A stretch of DNA of 64,000 nt from Streptomyces sp. MNU76 (GTDB lineage Bacteria; Actinomycetota; Actinomycetes; Streptomycetales; Streptomycetaceae), in NCBI RefSeq assembly GCF_020982545.1, contig NZ_JAJKLK010000005.1, positions 310,001 through 374,000 of the forward strand, given 5' to 3'. The position numbers were made by a program, and so were the translations under genes. The notes below the pieces were generated by a model that worked only from the letters and a program-made list of their open reading frames with translations, did not search any database and was not told where the DNA came from. Below are positions 50,431 through 60,015 of the stretch, in pieces. The number at the start of each line of letters is the position of its first letter. Positions within the stretch are counted from its first letter, which is position 1.

Positions 50431-51536
50431 ATGCCTTCCATCGCCTGCATTCCCTCGGTCCCGGCGCCCGGGGACGCCGCCGACCTCCGCGAGCGGGCAC
50501 GGGGGGCCATGCTCGGGCTCGCCGTCGGGGACGCGCTGGGGGCGCCCGCCGAGAACATGAAACCCTCCGAGATCCGCGCGCGCTGGGGGCGCATCACCGG
50601 GTACGTGGCCGAGCGCCCCTCGGGGACCGACGACACCGAGTACGCCATCTTCTCCGGGCTGCTGCTGGCCCGGCACGGCTCGGCGCTCACCGTCACCCAC
50701 GTGGAGACGGCCTGGCACCAGTGGATCGCGGACCGGGACGAGGGCCCGTTCCGGGGTGCCGGCTTCAGCGAACGCGGCACCCTGGAGAACCTCCGCCGGG
50801 GCCTCGCCGCGCCGATCTCCGCCCAGCACCGGCACGCCTGGAGCGACGGCCTGGCCATGCGCGCGGCCCCCTTCGGCGTCTTCGCGGCGGGCCGCCCGGC
50901 GGAGGCTGCCCGGCTGGTCGCCATCGACGGCTCGGTCAGCCATGACGGCGAGGGCATCTACGGCGGGCAGGCGGTCGCGGCGGGCGTGGCGGCGGCGATG
51001 GCCGGCGCACCCACGATCTCCGTCGTGGCCTCCGCGCTCGCCGTGATCCCCGACGACTCCTGGACCGCGCGCTCCCTGCGCCGGGCGGTCGCGGTCGCCC
51101 ACCGGGGCGAACGCGCGGTCCGCTCCGCCGTCGTCATCGGCGGCTACCCCTGGACCGACCTCGCCCCCGAGGCCGTCGCCCTGGCCTTCGGCGCCTACGC
51201 GGCGGCCGACGGCGACTTCACCGAGTCGGTGCTGACCGCGGTGAACATGGGCCGCGACGCCGACACGACCGCGGCGGTCGCCGGCGCGCTGGCCGGAGCG
51301 ACCCGGGGAGCGTCGTCGATCCCTGCCGACTGGACCGCCGCGATCGGCCCGGCGAGAGGCAGCTGCCTGCCGTCCATGGCCGGCCACCACGTCCTGGACG
51401 TGGCCGAACTGCTGGTCCCGACCGAGGGCGGCAAATGGACCACGGGCACGGCCCTCTTCCCCACGGCGACCGTCCCCTCCCACCCCCGACCACCTTCGCC
51501 CTCGCCCCGGCCGACACGACGGAGACCCCCACATGA
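50431..51536 (+). CDS. ADP-ribosylglycohydrolase-family protein 1, frame break near 51485
   Basis: About 368 residues. It starts MPSIACIPSVPAPGDAADLR. The fold begins RARGAMLGLAVGDALGAPAE. Magnesium-site motifs are GTDDTEYAIFSGLL and AVNMGRDADTTAAVAGALAG. Family members remove ADP-ribose from proteins or small molecules. The end as read runs on into the next gene. Adding one C in the run at 51483-51487 gives PTTFALAPADTTETPT and a TGA (51534-51536) overlapping the next ATG. First of a run of six overlapping genes. Confidence 0.86.
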
Positions 51537-53051
51537 CCCCACCGACCCCGTGGGACGACACGACCCCCACAGCCCCTCCACGCCGTACGAGAAGCCGCCC
51601 CGCGGAACACCGCCCGCATCGCACGACGGGCCGAGGGGCACGGCGGACACGGCGGACACGGCAGACACGGCGACCATCAGTGAGCCACACCCCGAGGTGA
51701 AGCCGACCGCAACGGCGACCGAACCTCTCGCCCCCGAGCTGTTCGAACCCGCACGCCCGGCCCCGGCGAATCCGCTCACCCACGCAGCCGCGGCCGCCGG
51801 CGGTGGGGGCGCCCCACAGAGGCCATCCGCACCCGACGACAAAACCCGCACGGGCGGTGCGGGTGGGAAGAACGAAGCGGCCGAAGGCGCAGCCGAGGCC
51901 GGCAGGCCCCGCCCCCCGAAGGGCACCCGCATCGAGGGCCTCCTCCTCGGCCTCGCGGCGGGCGACGCCGCCGGCTGGCCCGCCGCCCGCCACCGTGCCG
52001 CCCGCATGCCGGAATGGACCCGCCGCCTCACCCGCGAACTGGACACCTTCGCCGAGCAGAACGCCACCACCACCCTCCCCGTCCCCATCGCCCTCAACCA
52101 GCCCCCGAGCCCCTCCGCCTCGGCCCCTCCGACGACGCGGAATGGGCGGCCTTCGCCGCCGAGGCCCTCCTCCGCGCCGGCGACACCGCCGCACTCGGCG
52201 ACCTCAGCCTGGAACGCCGCACCCGCGCCTCCATCGACCTCTCCTGGAACGCCGTGGCCAGCGAGATCGCCGCCGCCGCCGAACGCGCCCCCGAGGTCGA
52301 GTCCGCCGTGCTCCCCCTGCGCGCCCGTATCTCCGTACGCGCCGGCCTCGGCAACCTCGCCACCGGCCTGCGCCCACCCGCCACCGGCCACGACAACCCC
52401 CACTACTTCGACGACGCGGCCTGCGTCCGTGCCTGCGTCCTGGCGGTGGCCCACCCGGGCGACCCCCGAGGCGCCGCCGACCTGGCCGAGTTCGACGCCC
52501 GCTACACCCAGGACGGCGACGGCGTGCACGGCGCACGAGCGATGGCCGCCGCGCTCGCGCTGGCGCTCACCGGCGCGGACGTCGACGACTGCGCGGCCGC
52601 GGCCCTGGCCGAACTCCCCGCCGGGACGGAGATCGGCCGCAACGCCCGCCACGCCCTCGACCTCGCCCACCGCCACAGAGAAGAAGGAACATTCGCCCTG
52701 GTCCCCCTCCTGGAGCACCAGATCGTCGACCACGTGTACAGCTACGGCATCGCCGCCGCCGAGACCGTCCCCGTGGCCCTCGCCCTGGCCACCGCCGCGC
52801 GCGGCCGGATCGCCGAGGCCGTCCCCGCCGCCGCCTGCCTCTCCCGGGTCGCCGACTCCGCCCCGGCACTGGCCGGCGCCCTGACCGGCGCACTCGGCGG
52901 CGGCAGCGCCGTCCCCGACACCTGGCGGGACGCCTGCCGCACCCTCTCCGGCTGCGCCCTCCCCCGCCTCACCGGCACCGACCTCGTCCACCTCGCCGAA
53001 CTTCTCGACACAGCGCAACTCCCCACCACCCGCGGCGTTAGCCGGGCATGA
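51533..53051 (+). CDS. ADP-ribosylglycohydrolase-family protein 2, degenerate, two frame breaks
   Basis: About 505 residues from ATG 51533 after restoring single Cs near 51575 and 52104. The first about 135 residues are a disordered linker with GTADTADTADTATI repeats and Pro/Ala/Gly-rich sequence. The fold starts GTRIEGLLLGLAAGDAAGWP. The expected first metal motif TDDTE reads GPSDDAEWAAF, and the second (GRDADTTA) reads LSRVADSAPALAGALTGAL, losing one Asp. It may therefore be a pseudoenzyme. YTQDGDGVHGARAMAAALAL is well conserved with paralogue 1. It overlaps protein 3 (ATGA). Confidence 0.8.
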
Positions 53052-54232
53052 CGCCCGCATCGCGACCCGCACCCGTCCCGGCCCCGGCCCCGGACGCCGC
53101 CCTCGACGAACGCATCACCGGCGCCCTGGTCGGCGCCGCCGTCGGCGACGCCCTCGGCGGCCCGGTGGAGGGCTACACCCCGGAGCAGATCCTCGAACGC
53201 CACGGCGGCCGCGTGCACGGCGTCGTCGGCCCCTGGAACGGCGACGCCTGGCGTACCGCCCGCCCCATCGCCCCCTACCACAAGGGCGACGGCCACGTCA
53301 CCGACGACACCTTGATGACGCACGCGCTCGTCCGGGTGTACGACCGCGTACGCGACCACCTCGACGCGTACGCCGTCGCCGAGCACCTGGTGCCGGACAT
53401 GATGACGACCCCGCGCTGGATCCCCGAGCTGGAGGCCGAGGCCCTCCCCCTCCAGCGGGTCTTCCTCGCCGAGAAGTGGCTCGTGGCCCGGATCCACTAC
53501 GGCCACATCGACCCCCGCGAGGCCGGCACCGGCAACATCGTCAACTGCGGCGCCGCGATGTACATGGCCCCCGTCGGCCTGGTCAACGCGGCCGATCCGC
53601 CCGGCGCGTACGCCGAGGCACTCGACGTCGCGGGCGCCCACCAGTCGTCGTACGGCAGGGAGGCGGCGGGCGTGTTCGCGGCGGCCGTCGCCGCGGCGTG
53701 CACGCCGGGCGCGACGGCGGAGTCGGTGGTCGAGGCCTGCCTCGCCCTGGCGAAGGACGGCACCCGCGCGGCGATCGAGTCGGTGTGCGAAGTGGCCCGC
53801 CGTCACACGGACTTCGAGTCGGCGCTACGGCCGCTCCGCGAGGCGGTCGCCCCGTTCGACACGGTCGGCCCCGACTACCGCGCCCCCTCCCTCGGCGCCC
53901 GCCGCCCGTCCCGGCTCCACGCGATCGAGGAACTCCCCATCGCGCTCGGCATGTTGCTCGTGGCCCGCGGTGACTACCGGCACGCGGTGCTGGGTTCGGT
54001 GAACTACGGCCGCGACTGCGACTCCGTCGCGACGATGTCCGGCGCCCTCGCCGGCGCGCTGGGCTCGGACGTCCCCTCCGACTGGGCCAAGACGGTGGCG
54101 GAGGCCAGCCGGCTCGACCTGCACGCCCCCGCCCGGACGTTGACGGACGTCGCGCTCCAGATCCACGGCCAGGACGTCCGCCGCCGCCGCGCCCACGAGT
54201 CGGCCTTCACCGCGCTGGCCCCCGTCCGGTGA
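53048..54232 (+). CDS. ADP-ribosylglycohydrolase-family protein 3
   Basis: A 394-residue intact paralogue. The N-terminus is Pro/Ala-rich, then the fold RITGALVGAAVGDALGGPVE. Metal-site motifs are GHVTDDTLMTHALVRVYD and VNYGRDCDSVATMSGALAGA. AGTGNIVNCGAAMYMAPVGL and GAHQSSYGREAAGVFAAAVA are typical of DraG-like enzymes. Both magnesium motifs are complete, so it is probably active. The start overlaps protein 2 and the stop overlaps the GTG of protein 4. Confidence 0.92.
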   Translation: MTPASRPAPVPAPAPDAALDERITGALVGAAVGDALGGPVEGYTPEQILERHGGRVHGVVGPWNGDAWRTARPIAPYHKGDGHVTDDTLMTHALVRVYDRVRDHLDAYAVAEHLVPDMMTTPRWIPELEAEALPLQRVFLAEKWLVARIHYGHIDPREAGTGNIVNCGAAMYMAPVGLVNAADPPGAYAEALDVAGAHQSSYGREAAGVFAAAVAAACTPGATAESVVEACLALAKDGTRAAIESVCEVARRHTDFESALRPLREAVAPFDTVGPDYRAPSLGARRPSRLHAIEELPIALGMLLVARGDYRHAVLGSVNYGRDCDSVATMSGALAGALGSDVPSDWAKTVAEASRLDLHAPARTLTDVALQIHGQDVRRRRAHESAFTALAPVR

Positions 54233-55593
54233 CCCCCCTGCGTCTCACCTGGGTCCAGCCCGAGGACCTCCTCGGCCACGAACTCCACCAGGCCCGCCAG
54301 GACGGCCGCGAGCCCTCGGCCGTCGCCGCGCTGGCGGGCGGCGGGCGGCCCCCGGCCCCTGCGCCGGCGCCTCCCCGACCGGGCCTCCCGCTACCTCCGC
54401 CAGCTCGCCGAGGACCTGCTGGACGAACTGGCGGACCTGCCGAGCGGGTTGGCGGACGACGAACCGACAGACCTGAGCAGCATCAAGTCCCTGTGCACCG
54501 ACTGGCCCGCCCCACCCGCTCACCCTGTCCCGCCCGCCACGTACGTACGACGTCTCGAAGCCGCCTGGCTGGGCCGAGCCGCAGGCTGCCTCCTCGGCAA
54601 ACCCGTCGAGAAGCTCCCCCTCGACGCCATCCGCCGCCTCGCCGCGGCCACCGGCAACTGGCCCCTCACCACCTGGTTCACCGCCCGAGGCGTCCCCCAG
54701 GAGCTCCTGGCCGCCCATCCCTGGAACCGCCGCTCGGCCCCCACCTCCCTCGCCGAGAACATCGACGGCATGCCCGAGGACGACGACCTCAACTACCCCC
54801 TCCTCAATCTCCTCCTCCTGGCCCGCCACGGCCGGGACTTCACCACCGCCGACGTGGCCACCCTCTGGTTGGACGAGCTCCCCGCGGGCCGCACCTTCAC
54901 CGCCGAACGCGTCGCCTACCGCAACCTCCTCTGCGGCATCGACCCACCCCGCACCGCCCGCCACCGCAACCCGTTCCGCGAGTGGATCGGCGCCCTGATC
55001 CGCGCCGACGTCCACGGCTGGACCAACCCCGGCGACCCGGCCGCCGCGGCCGAACAGGCCCACCGGGACGCCACCCTCACCCACACCGCCAACGGCGTCT
55101 ACGCGGCCATGTTCGTCGCGGCCACCGTCGCCGAGGCGGCCACCGGCACCCACGACGTCCACCAGTGCCTGCGCACCGGCCTGACGGTCGTCCCCCCGCA
55201 CTCCCGCCTCGCGAAGGCGATCGACCACGCTCTCCGACTGACCACGGAGATCCGGGACTTCGACACGATCGTCGACGAACTCCACGCCACCTACGCCGAC
55301 CACCACTGGGTCCACGCCGTCCCCAACACCGCCCTGCTCACCGCCGCCCTCACCCACGCGGACGGCGACTACGCGGCCTCCATCTGCCGCGCCGTGTCGG
55401 GCGGTTGGGACACCGACTCCAACGGGGCCACGGCGGGCAGCATCGCGGGACTCCTGACCGGTGCCCCGGACGCGCTCCCCGACCGCTGGACGGCCCCCCT
55501 CAAGAACCGCCTGGCCACCTCGATCGCCGACTTCAACGGCATCGGCTTCGACACCCTGGCCCACCTCACCCTCCGGGAGACCCCCACCCATGA
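54229..55593 (+). CDS. ADP-ribosylglycohydrolase-family protein 4, frame break near 54345
   Basis: It starts at GTG 54229 (VTPLRLTWVQPEDLLGHELH). After AVAAL the frame shifts within GC-rich sequence and resumes as PLRRRLPDRASRYLRQLAED. The fold begins RRLEAAWLGRAAGCLLGKPV, with motifs NIDGMPEDDDLNYPLLNLLL and SGGWDTDSNGATAGSIAGLL, the variant found in longer glycohydrolases. About 453 residues. As read there is no stop before the next domain. With one extra C the frame would end at a TGA overlapping the CoA-transferase ATG at 55590. Confidence 0.83.
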   Translation: MTPLRLTWVQPEDLLGHELHQARQDGREPSAVAALAGGGRPPAPAPAPPRPGLPLPPPARRGPAGRTGGPAERVGGRRTDRPEQHQVPVHRLARPTRSPCPARHVRTTSRSRLAGPSRRLPPRQTRREAPPRRHPPPRRGHRQLAPHHLVHRPRRPPGAPGRPSLEPPLGPHLPRREHRRHARGRRPQLPPPQSPPPGPPRPGLHHRRRGHPLVGRAPRGPHLHRRTRRLPQPPLRHRPTPHRPPPQPVPRVDRRPDPRRRPRLDQPRRPGRRGRTGPPGRHPHPHRQRRLRGHVRRGHRRRGGHRHPRRPPVPAHRPDGRPPALPPREGDRPRSPTDHGDPGLRHDRRRTPRHLRRPPLGPRRPQHRPAHRRPHPRGRRLRGLHLPRRVGRLGHRLQRGHGGQHRGTPDRCPGRAPRPLDGPPQEPPGHLDRRLQRHRLRHPGPPHPPGDPHP

Positions 55594-56806
55594 CCCAGGC
55601 GCCACCCCGCCGCAGGCGGACGCCCCTCCGCTCGGCCACCTCCGCGTCCTCGACCTCGCCACGCTCTTCGCCGGCCCCCTCGCCGCCACGATGCTCGGGG
55701 ACTTCGGCGCGGAGGTCATCAAGGTCGAGCACCCCACGAAACCGGACCCGTCCCGGGGCCACGGCCCGTCGAAGGACGGCGTGGGCCTGTGGTGGAAACT
55801 GCTGGGCCGCAACAAGCGCACCCTGACGCTGAACCTCTCCACCCCCGGCGGCCGGGACACCCTCCTGCGGCTCGCCGCCACCGCCGACGTGATCATCGAG
55901 AACTTCCGCCCCGGCACCCTGGAGAAATGGGGTCTGGGCTGGGAGGAGCTGTCGGCGGCGAACCCCGGTCTGGTCCTCGCCCGGGTCACCGGCTTCGGCC
56001 AGTTCGGCCCGTACGCGCACCGCCCCGGCTTCGGCACGCTCGCCGAGGCGATGAGCGGGTTCGCCGCGATCACCGGCGAACCGGACGCCCCACCGGTCCT
56101 GCCGCCCTTCGGCCTCGCCGACTCGATCGCGGGCCTCGCGACGGCGTACGCGGTGATGACCGCGCTCGCGGCGCGTGACCGTACCGGACAGGGGCAGACG
56201 GTCGACATGGCGATCATCGAGCCGATCCTCACCGTTCTGGGCCCCCAGCCCCTCTGGTACGACCAGCTGGGCCACGTCCAGCCCCGCACGGGCAACCGCT
56301 CCGCGAACAACGCGCCCCGCAACACCTACCGCACGGCGGACGGTTCCTGGGCGGCCGTCTCCACCTCGGCCCAGTCGATCGCGGAACGTGTGATGCGCCT
56401 GGTCGGGCGCCCCGAACTGATCGACGAGCCGTGGTTCGGTTCGGGGGCGGAGCGGGCCCGGCACACGGACGTCCTGGACGAGGCGGTCGGCGCGTGGATC
56501 GCCCGTCACACCCGGGAGGAGGTCATCGAGGCGTTCGAGAAGGCGGAGGCCGCGGTGGCCCCCATCCAGGACGTACGGGAGGTGATGACCGACCCCCAGT
56601 ACCGCGCCCTGGACACGATCACCACCGTCGACGACCCCGACCTCGGCCCCCTGCGCATGCAGAACGTCCTCTTCCGCCTCTCCTCCACCCCCGGCGCGAT
56701 CCGCTGGGCGGGCCGCGCGCACGGCGCCGACACGGACGCGATCCTGGCCGAACTGGGCCTGTCCGCACCGGAGATCGCGGCCCTTCGCCAGGAGGGCGCC
56801 CTGTGA
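55590..56806 (+). CDS. Class III CoA-transferase (CaiB/BaiF family)
   Basis: About 405 residues. The fold begins LGHLRVLDLATLFAGPLAAT and MLGDFGAEVIKVEHPTKPDP, then LGRNKRTLTLNLSTPGGRDT, ADVIIENFRPGTLEKWG and TGFGQFGPYAHRPGFGTLAE. The catalytic Asp is in RDRTGQGQTVDMAIIE or nearby. It transfers CoA between carboxylic acids; substrates unknown. As read it is fused in frame to the glycohydrolase before it. ATG 55590 plus one restored C would give MTQAPPPPQADAPPLGHLRV. The stop overlaps the next start (TGATG). Confidence 0.88.
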
Positions 56807-57657
56807 TGCCGAAGCCGCCGACGCCCTTCCCCCTGACCTGGCTGTACGTCCCCGGCGACCGCCCGGAAGTGGTCACCAAGGCCCTGGCCTCCGGCGCGGA
56901 CGTGGTGATCGTGGACCTGGAGGACGCGGTGGCCCCCGACCGCAAGGCCTACGCCCGCGCGGCCACCGCCGAACTCCTCTCCGCACCGCCGCCCGTACCG
57001 GTCCACGTACGCGTCAACGCCCTGCGCACCCCGGAGGCCGAGGCGGACCTCGAAGCCCTCGCCCCGCTCCCCGGTCTGGCCGCCCTCCGCCTCCCGAAGA
57101 TCACGTGCCCGGACGAGGTGGCGAGCGTCGCGGAGCGGACCGCGCCGGCGGAAGGAGGAGCGATCCCCCTGTACGCCCTCCTCGAATCGGCGCTGGGGGT
57201 GGAGCGGGCGTACGACATCGCCACCGCGCACCCCGCCCTCCGGGGCATCGCCCTCGGCGAGGCCGATCTCCGCGCGGACCTGGCCGTCAGCGACGACCGG
57301 GCCCTCGACTGGCCGCGCTCCCGGGTGGTCCTCGCCGCCCGGGCCGCCGGCCTTCCGTCGCCCGCCCAGTCGATCCACCCGGACACCAAGGACCTGAAGG
57401 GCCTGGCGGTCACGTCCGCGCACGGCCGCGCGCTGGGCTTCCTGGGCCGTGCGGCCATCCACCCCCGTCAGCTCCCGGTGATCGAGCGGGCCTACACCCC
57501 CACGGCCCAGGAGGTGAAATCTGCCGAGCGGACGCTCCGGGCGGCGTCCGTCACGGCGGGGGCGCAGGCGCTTCCCGACGGCCGCTTCATCGATCCGGCC
57601 GTGGTCGCCGTGGCCCGGCGAACCCTGGCCCTGGCCGGCCGCCCCACCCAGCTTTGA
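56806..57657 (+). CDS. HpcH/HpaI aldolase / CitE-like acyl-CoA lyase
   Basis: 283 residues. It begins MPKPPTPFPLTWLYVPGDRP. Features include ADVVIVDLEDAVAPDRKAYA (metal-site region), PVHVRVNALRTPEAEADLEA, LYALLESALGVERAYDIATA (Glu), GIALGEADLRADLAVSDDRA (Asp) and RAAIHPRQLPVIERAYTPTA. CitE-like proteins cleave or form beta-hydroxyacyl- or malyl-CoA type thioesters. Next to a CoA-transferase it could complete a CoA-ester lyase system. ATG 56806 overlaps the preceding stop, with AGGAGGG upstream. Last gene of the operon. Confidence 0.9.
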   Translation: MPKPPTPFPLTWLYVPGDRPEVVTKALASGADVVIVDLEDAVAPDRKAYARAATAELLSAPPPVPVHVRVNALRTPEAEADLEALAPLPGLAALRLPKITCPDEVASVAERTAPAEGGAIPLYALLESALGVERAYDIATAHPALRGIALGEADLRADLAVSDDRALDWPRSRVVLAARAAGLPSPAQSIHPDTKDLKGLAVTSAHGRALGFLGRAAIHPRQLPVIERAYTPTAQEVKSAERTLRAASVTAGAQALPDGRFIDPAVVAVARRTLALAGRPTQL

Positions 57658-57723
57658 GCCGCCCCCGCCGCCCCTCCCCGTCCCTCCCCAAGGGCTGCGC
57701 CCCTTCGACCCCCAGACGTCCGC

Positions 57724-57843
57724 CCGGTGGGGGCTGGTCGCGGTTCCCCGCGCCCTGAAAGCAGGGGCTGCGCCCCGCTTTTCAGGCCCGCAGGGCCTGA
57801 ATCCTTCAGGGGCGCGGGGAACCGCGCGAGAAGCCCCCACCGG
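57724..57843. repeat. Inverted pair of GCGCGGGGAAC elements after the citE-like gene
   Basis: The left arm 57724-57760 (CCGGTGGGGGCTGGTCGCGG then TTCCCCGCGCCCTGAAA) is an imperfect inverted repeat of 57805-57843. Smaller hairpins (AGCAGGGGCTGCGCCCCGCT, CAGGCCCGCAGGGCCTGA) lie between. The 285-bp gap between convergent genes holds no coding sequence. It is likely the transcription stop for both sides. Confidence 0.75.
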
Positions 57844-57942
57844 ACCCGCACCCGACAACGCACCCCGGTCCCCTAACCAAAACCCACCCGCCCCCGAAGG
57901 GACAGGTGGGCAGGCACCACATCGACCGAACCGACCGTCGCG

Positions 57943-58938
57943 TCAGCTCTTCTTCGCCGACTCGGGCTCCTTCTTCTCGCCCCCACCGCCGGAGGCCTCC
58001 GCGTCCTTCTTCTCCTCGGCGTCACCCTCGGACTTGGCCTTGGCCTTGGCCTCCCCCGACGCCGACTCCGTGTCCTCGGCCGACGCGGCAGCACCCGCGC
58101 CCTCGTCCCCGTCACCGTCGGAGACCCCCGGTTCCACGATCTCCTCCCGCCCCGGCCGCTTCCGGGCCGACAGGACGATGTAGATCACGGCGAGGACGAA
58201 GACGAACAGCGCGGTCCAGTTGTTGAGGCGCAGTCCGAGGATGTGGTGGGCCTCGTCGACCCGCATGTACTCGATCCAGAACCGCCCCGCGCAGTACGCG
58301 GCGACATACAGCGCGAACGCCCGCCCGTGCCCGAGCTTGAACCGGCGGTCCGCCCAGATGACGAGCAACGCGACACCGATGCACCACAGCGACTCGTAGA
58401 GGAAGGTCGGGTGGTACGTACCCGGCAGCCGACCGTCCGTGGAGGAGGTGATCTCCACGGCCCACGGCAGATCCGTCGGCTTGCCGTACAGCTCCTGGTT
58501 GAACCAGTTGCCCCAGCGTCCGATCGCCTGGGCGAGGGCGATGCCGGGCGCGATGGCGTCGGCGTACGCGGGCAGCGGGATACCCCGCCGCCGACAGCCG
58601 ATCCACGCGCCCACCGCGCCGAGGGCGATCGCGCCCCAGATGCCGAGACCGCCCTCCCAGATCTTGAAGGCGTCCACCCAGTCACGGCCCTCGCTGAAGT
58701 ACAGCTCGTAGTCCGTGATCACGTGGTAGAGCCGTCCGCCGATCAGGCCGAAGGGCACGGCCCAGACGGCGATGTCGGCGACCGTTCCGGCCCGTCCGCC
58801 CCGCGCGACCCAGCGTTTGTTGCCGAGCCAGACGGCCACGAAGACACCGATGATGATGCAGAAGGCGTAGCCGCGCAGCGGGACGGGACCGAGGTACAGC
58901 ACCCCGCGCGACGGGCTGGGAATGTAGGCAAGTTCCAT
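57943..58938 (-). CDS. lgt: Prolipoprotein diacylglyceryl transferase
   Basis: 331 residues. It transfers diacylglyceryl from phosphatidylglycerol to the lipobox Cys of prolipoproteins in the membrane. Seven transmembrane helices. Family motifs are LIGGRLYHVITDYELY, QAIGRWGNWFNQELYGKPT (signature), YHPTFLYESLWCIG and AGRFWIEYMRVDEAH. The start is MELAYIPSPSRGVLYLGPVP. The C-terminal about 75 residues are a Lys/Glu/Ala/Ser-rich cytoplasmic tail (SGEAKAKAKSEGDAEEKKDA), usual for actinobacterial Lgt. Confidence 0.96.
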   Translation of the reverse strand: MELAYIPSPSRGVLYLGPVPLRGYAFCIIIGVFVAVWLGNKRWVARGGRAGTVADIAVWAVPFGLIGGRLYHVITDYELYFSEGRDWVDAFKIWEGGLGIWGAIALGAVGAWIGCRRRGIPLPAYADAIAPGIALAQAIGRWGNWFNQELYGKPTDLPWAVEITSSTDGRLPGTYHPTFLYESLWCIGVALLVIWADRRFKLGHGRAFALYVAAYCAGRFWIEYMRVDEAHHILGLRLNNWTALFVFVLAVIYIVLSARKRPGREEIVEPGVSDGDGDEGAGAAASAEDTESASGEAKAKAKSEGDAEEKKDAEASGGGGEKKEPESAKKS

Positions 58939-59075
58939 GGCAGGGTCGACGCTACCCTGCCGGGCCCGGCCGACGACGGGCGCCCCGGCAACGGGTCCAT
59001 AACGCCGTACCCCTGGTTCCTTGACGCCCCACGGCCCCCAGTGGGCCCTCGGCTCACTCCCGAGTCACCCCTGAC

Positions 59076-59852
59076 TCACCCCGCGGCCTTCGCCTCCACC
59101 ATCTGCTTCAGCTTGGCGGGGGTCATGGACTGGTCCGCGTAGATGTTGGTGCCGTTGAGGAAGACGCTCGGTGTGCCGGAGAAGCCGCCCTTCTGGAAGG
59201 CCTCGTTCGACTTCGCGACCCAGCTGTTGTGCTTGCCGTCCTCGACGCAGGTGCGGAAGGCGGCGGTGTCCAGGCCGTCCACCTTCTTCGCCAGGTCGAG
59301 AAGCCTGGTCTCACTCGCGAAGGCGTCGTCCGTCTCGGGCGGCTGGTTCTCGAAGAGCACGTCGTGGTACGCGGGGAACTTGCTCTCGTTCTGTGCGCAC
59401 GCCGCGGCATTGGCGGCCGTGCGGGAGCCGCTGCCGCCCATGTTGCCGTCGATCAGGGTGGCGAGGTGGTACTCGACCTTCAGCTTCCCGGCCTCGGTCA
59501 GCTCGTGGATCGTCGAGCGGTAGGCGTCCTCGAAGGATTTGCAGGCCGGGCAGCGGAAGTCCTCCCACACGGAGAGGGTCGACCTGGCGCCGGCGTCCCC
59601 GACGGGGATCGCGAGGCTGTCCTCGCCGTTCGCCCCCGAGGGTGCGACGACCGGGCCCGAGGCCCCGGCCTCGTCGTCCTTGCCCGCGTTCGCCGCCACG
59701 ACGCCGATCACTGCGGCCAGCCCCAGCACGCACACCACGGAGGCGCCCACGATCAACACCCGACGGCGCTTCTCGGCGGCCTTCTGCTTCTCGCGCTCCT
59801 CCGCCAGCCGTTCACGGGCGGTGCGCTTTCCCTCACGGTTCTTCTCGCTCAC
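59076..59852 (-). CDS. Membrane-anchored DsbA-like thiol-disulfide oxidoreductase
   Basis: 258 residues. A charged cytoplasmic N-terminus (KRTARERLAEEREKQKAAEK), one transmembrane helix (about 32-54) and an extracytoplasmic thioredoxin-fold DsbA domain. The active site is WEDFRCPACKSFEDAYRSTI (C101, C104). The cis-proline loop is GGFSGTPSVFLNGTNIY. Two further Cys (ANAAACAQNESKF, AAFRTCVEDGKHN) may form a structural disulfide. Likely forms or isomerises disulfides in exported proteins. It lies between lgt and the trp genes on the same strand, with a terminator before it. Confidence 0.92.
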   Translation of the reverse strand: MSEKNREGKRTARERLAEEREKQKAAEKRRRVLIVGASVVCVLGLAAVIGVVAANAGKDDEAGASGPVVAPSGANGEDSLAIPVGDAGARSTLSVWEDFRCPACKSFEDAYRSTIHELTEAGKLKVEYHLATLIDGNMGGSGSRTAANAAACAQNESKFPAYHDVLFENQPPETDDAFASETRLLDLAKKVDGLDTAAFRTCVEDGKHNSWVAKSNEAFQKGGFSGTPSVFLNGTNIYADQSMTPAKLKQMVEAKAAG

Positions 59853-59868
59853 AACCCGCAGAACGAAC

Positions 59869-59893
59869 CGGGGAGGCGCTCAGCGCCTCCCCG
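59869..59893. terminator. Terminator of the trp operon
   Basis: A perfect 11-bp stem CGGGGAGGCGC / GCGCCTCCCCG with a 3-nt loop, between the trpA stop (60016) and the DsbA-like start (59852). There is no strong T-run, as is common in Streptomyces. Confidence 0.85.
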
Positions 59894-60015
59894 ATCCCAC
59901 TTCCACCCGTTCGAGTGAGCGGATTGCCCGTTACGTCCAGCGATCCCCGTACGACAAACGGGTGAACGTCACGAGGGCGTCCCGCGCCGGGTCACACGCC
60001 CGGTGGCCCGGCCGC

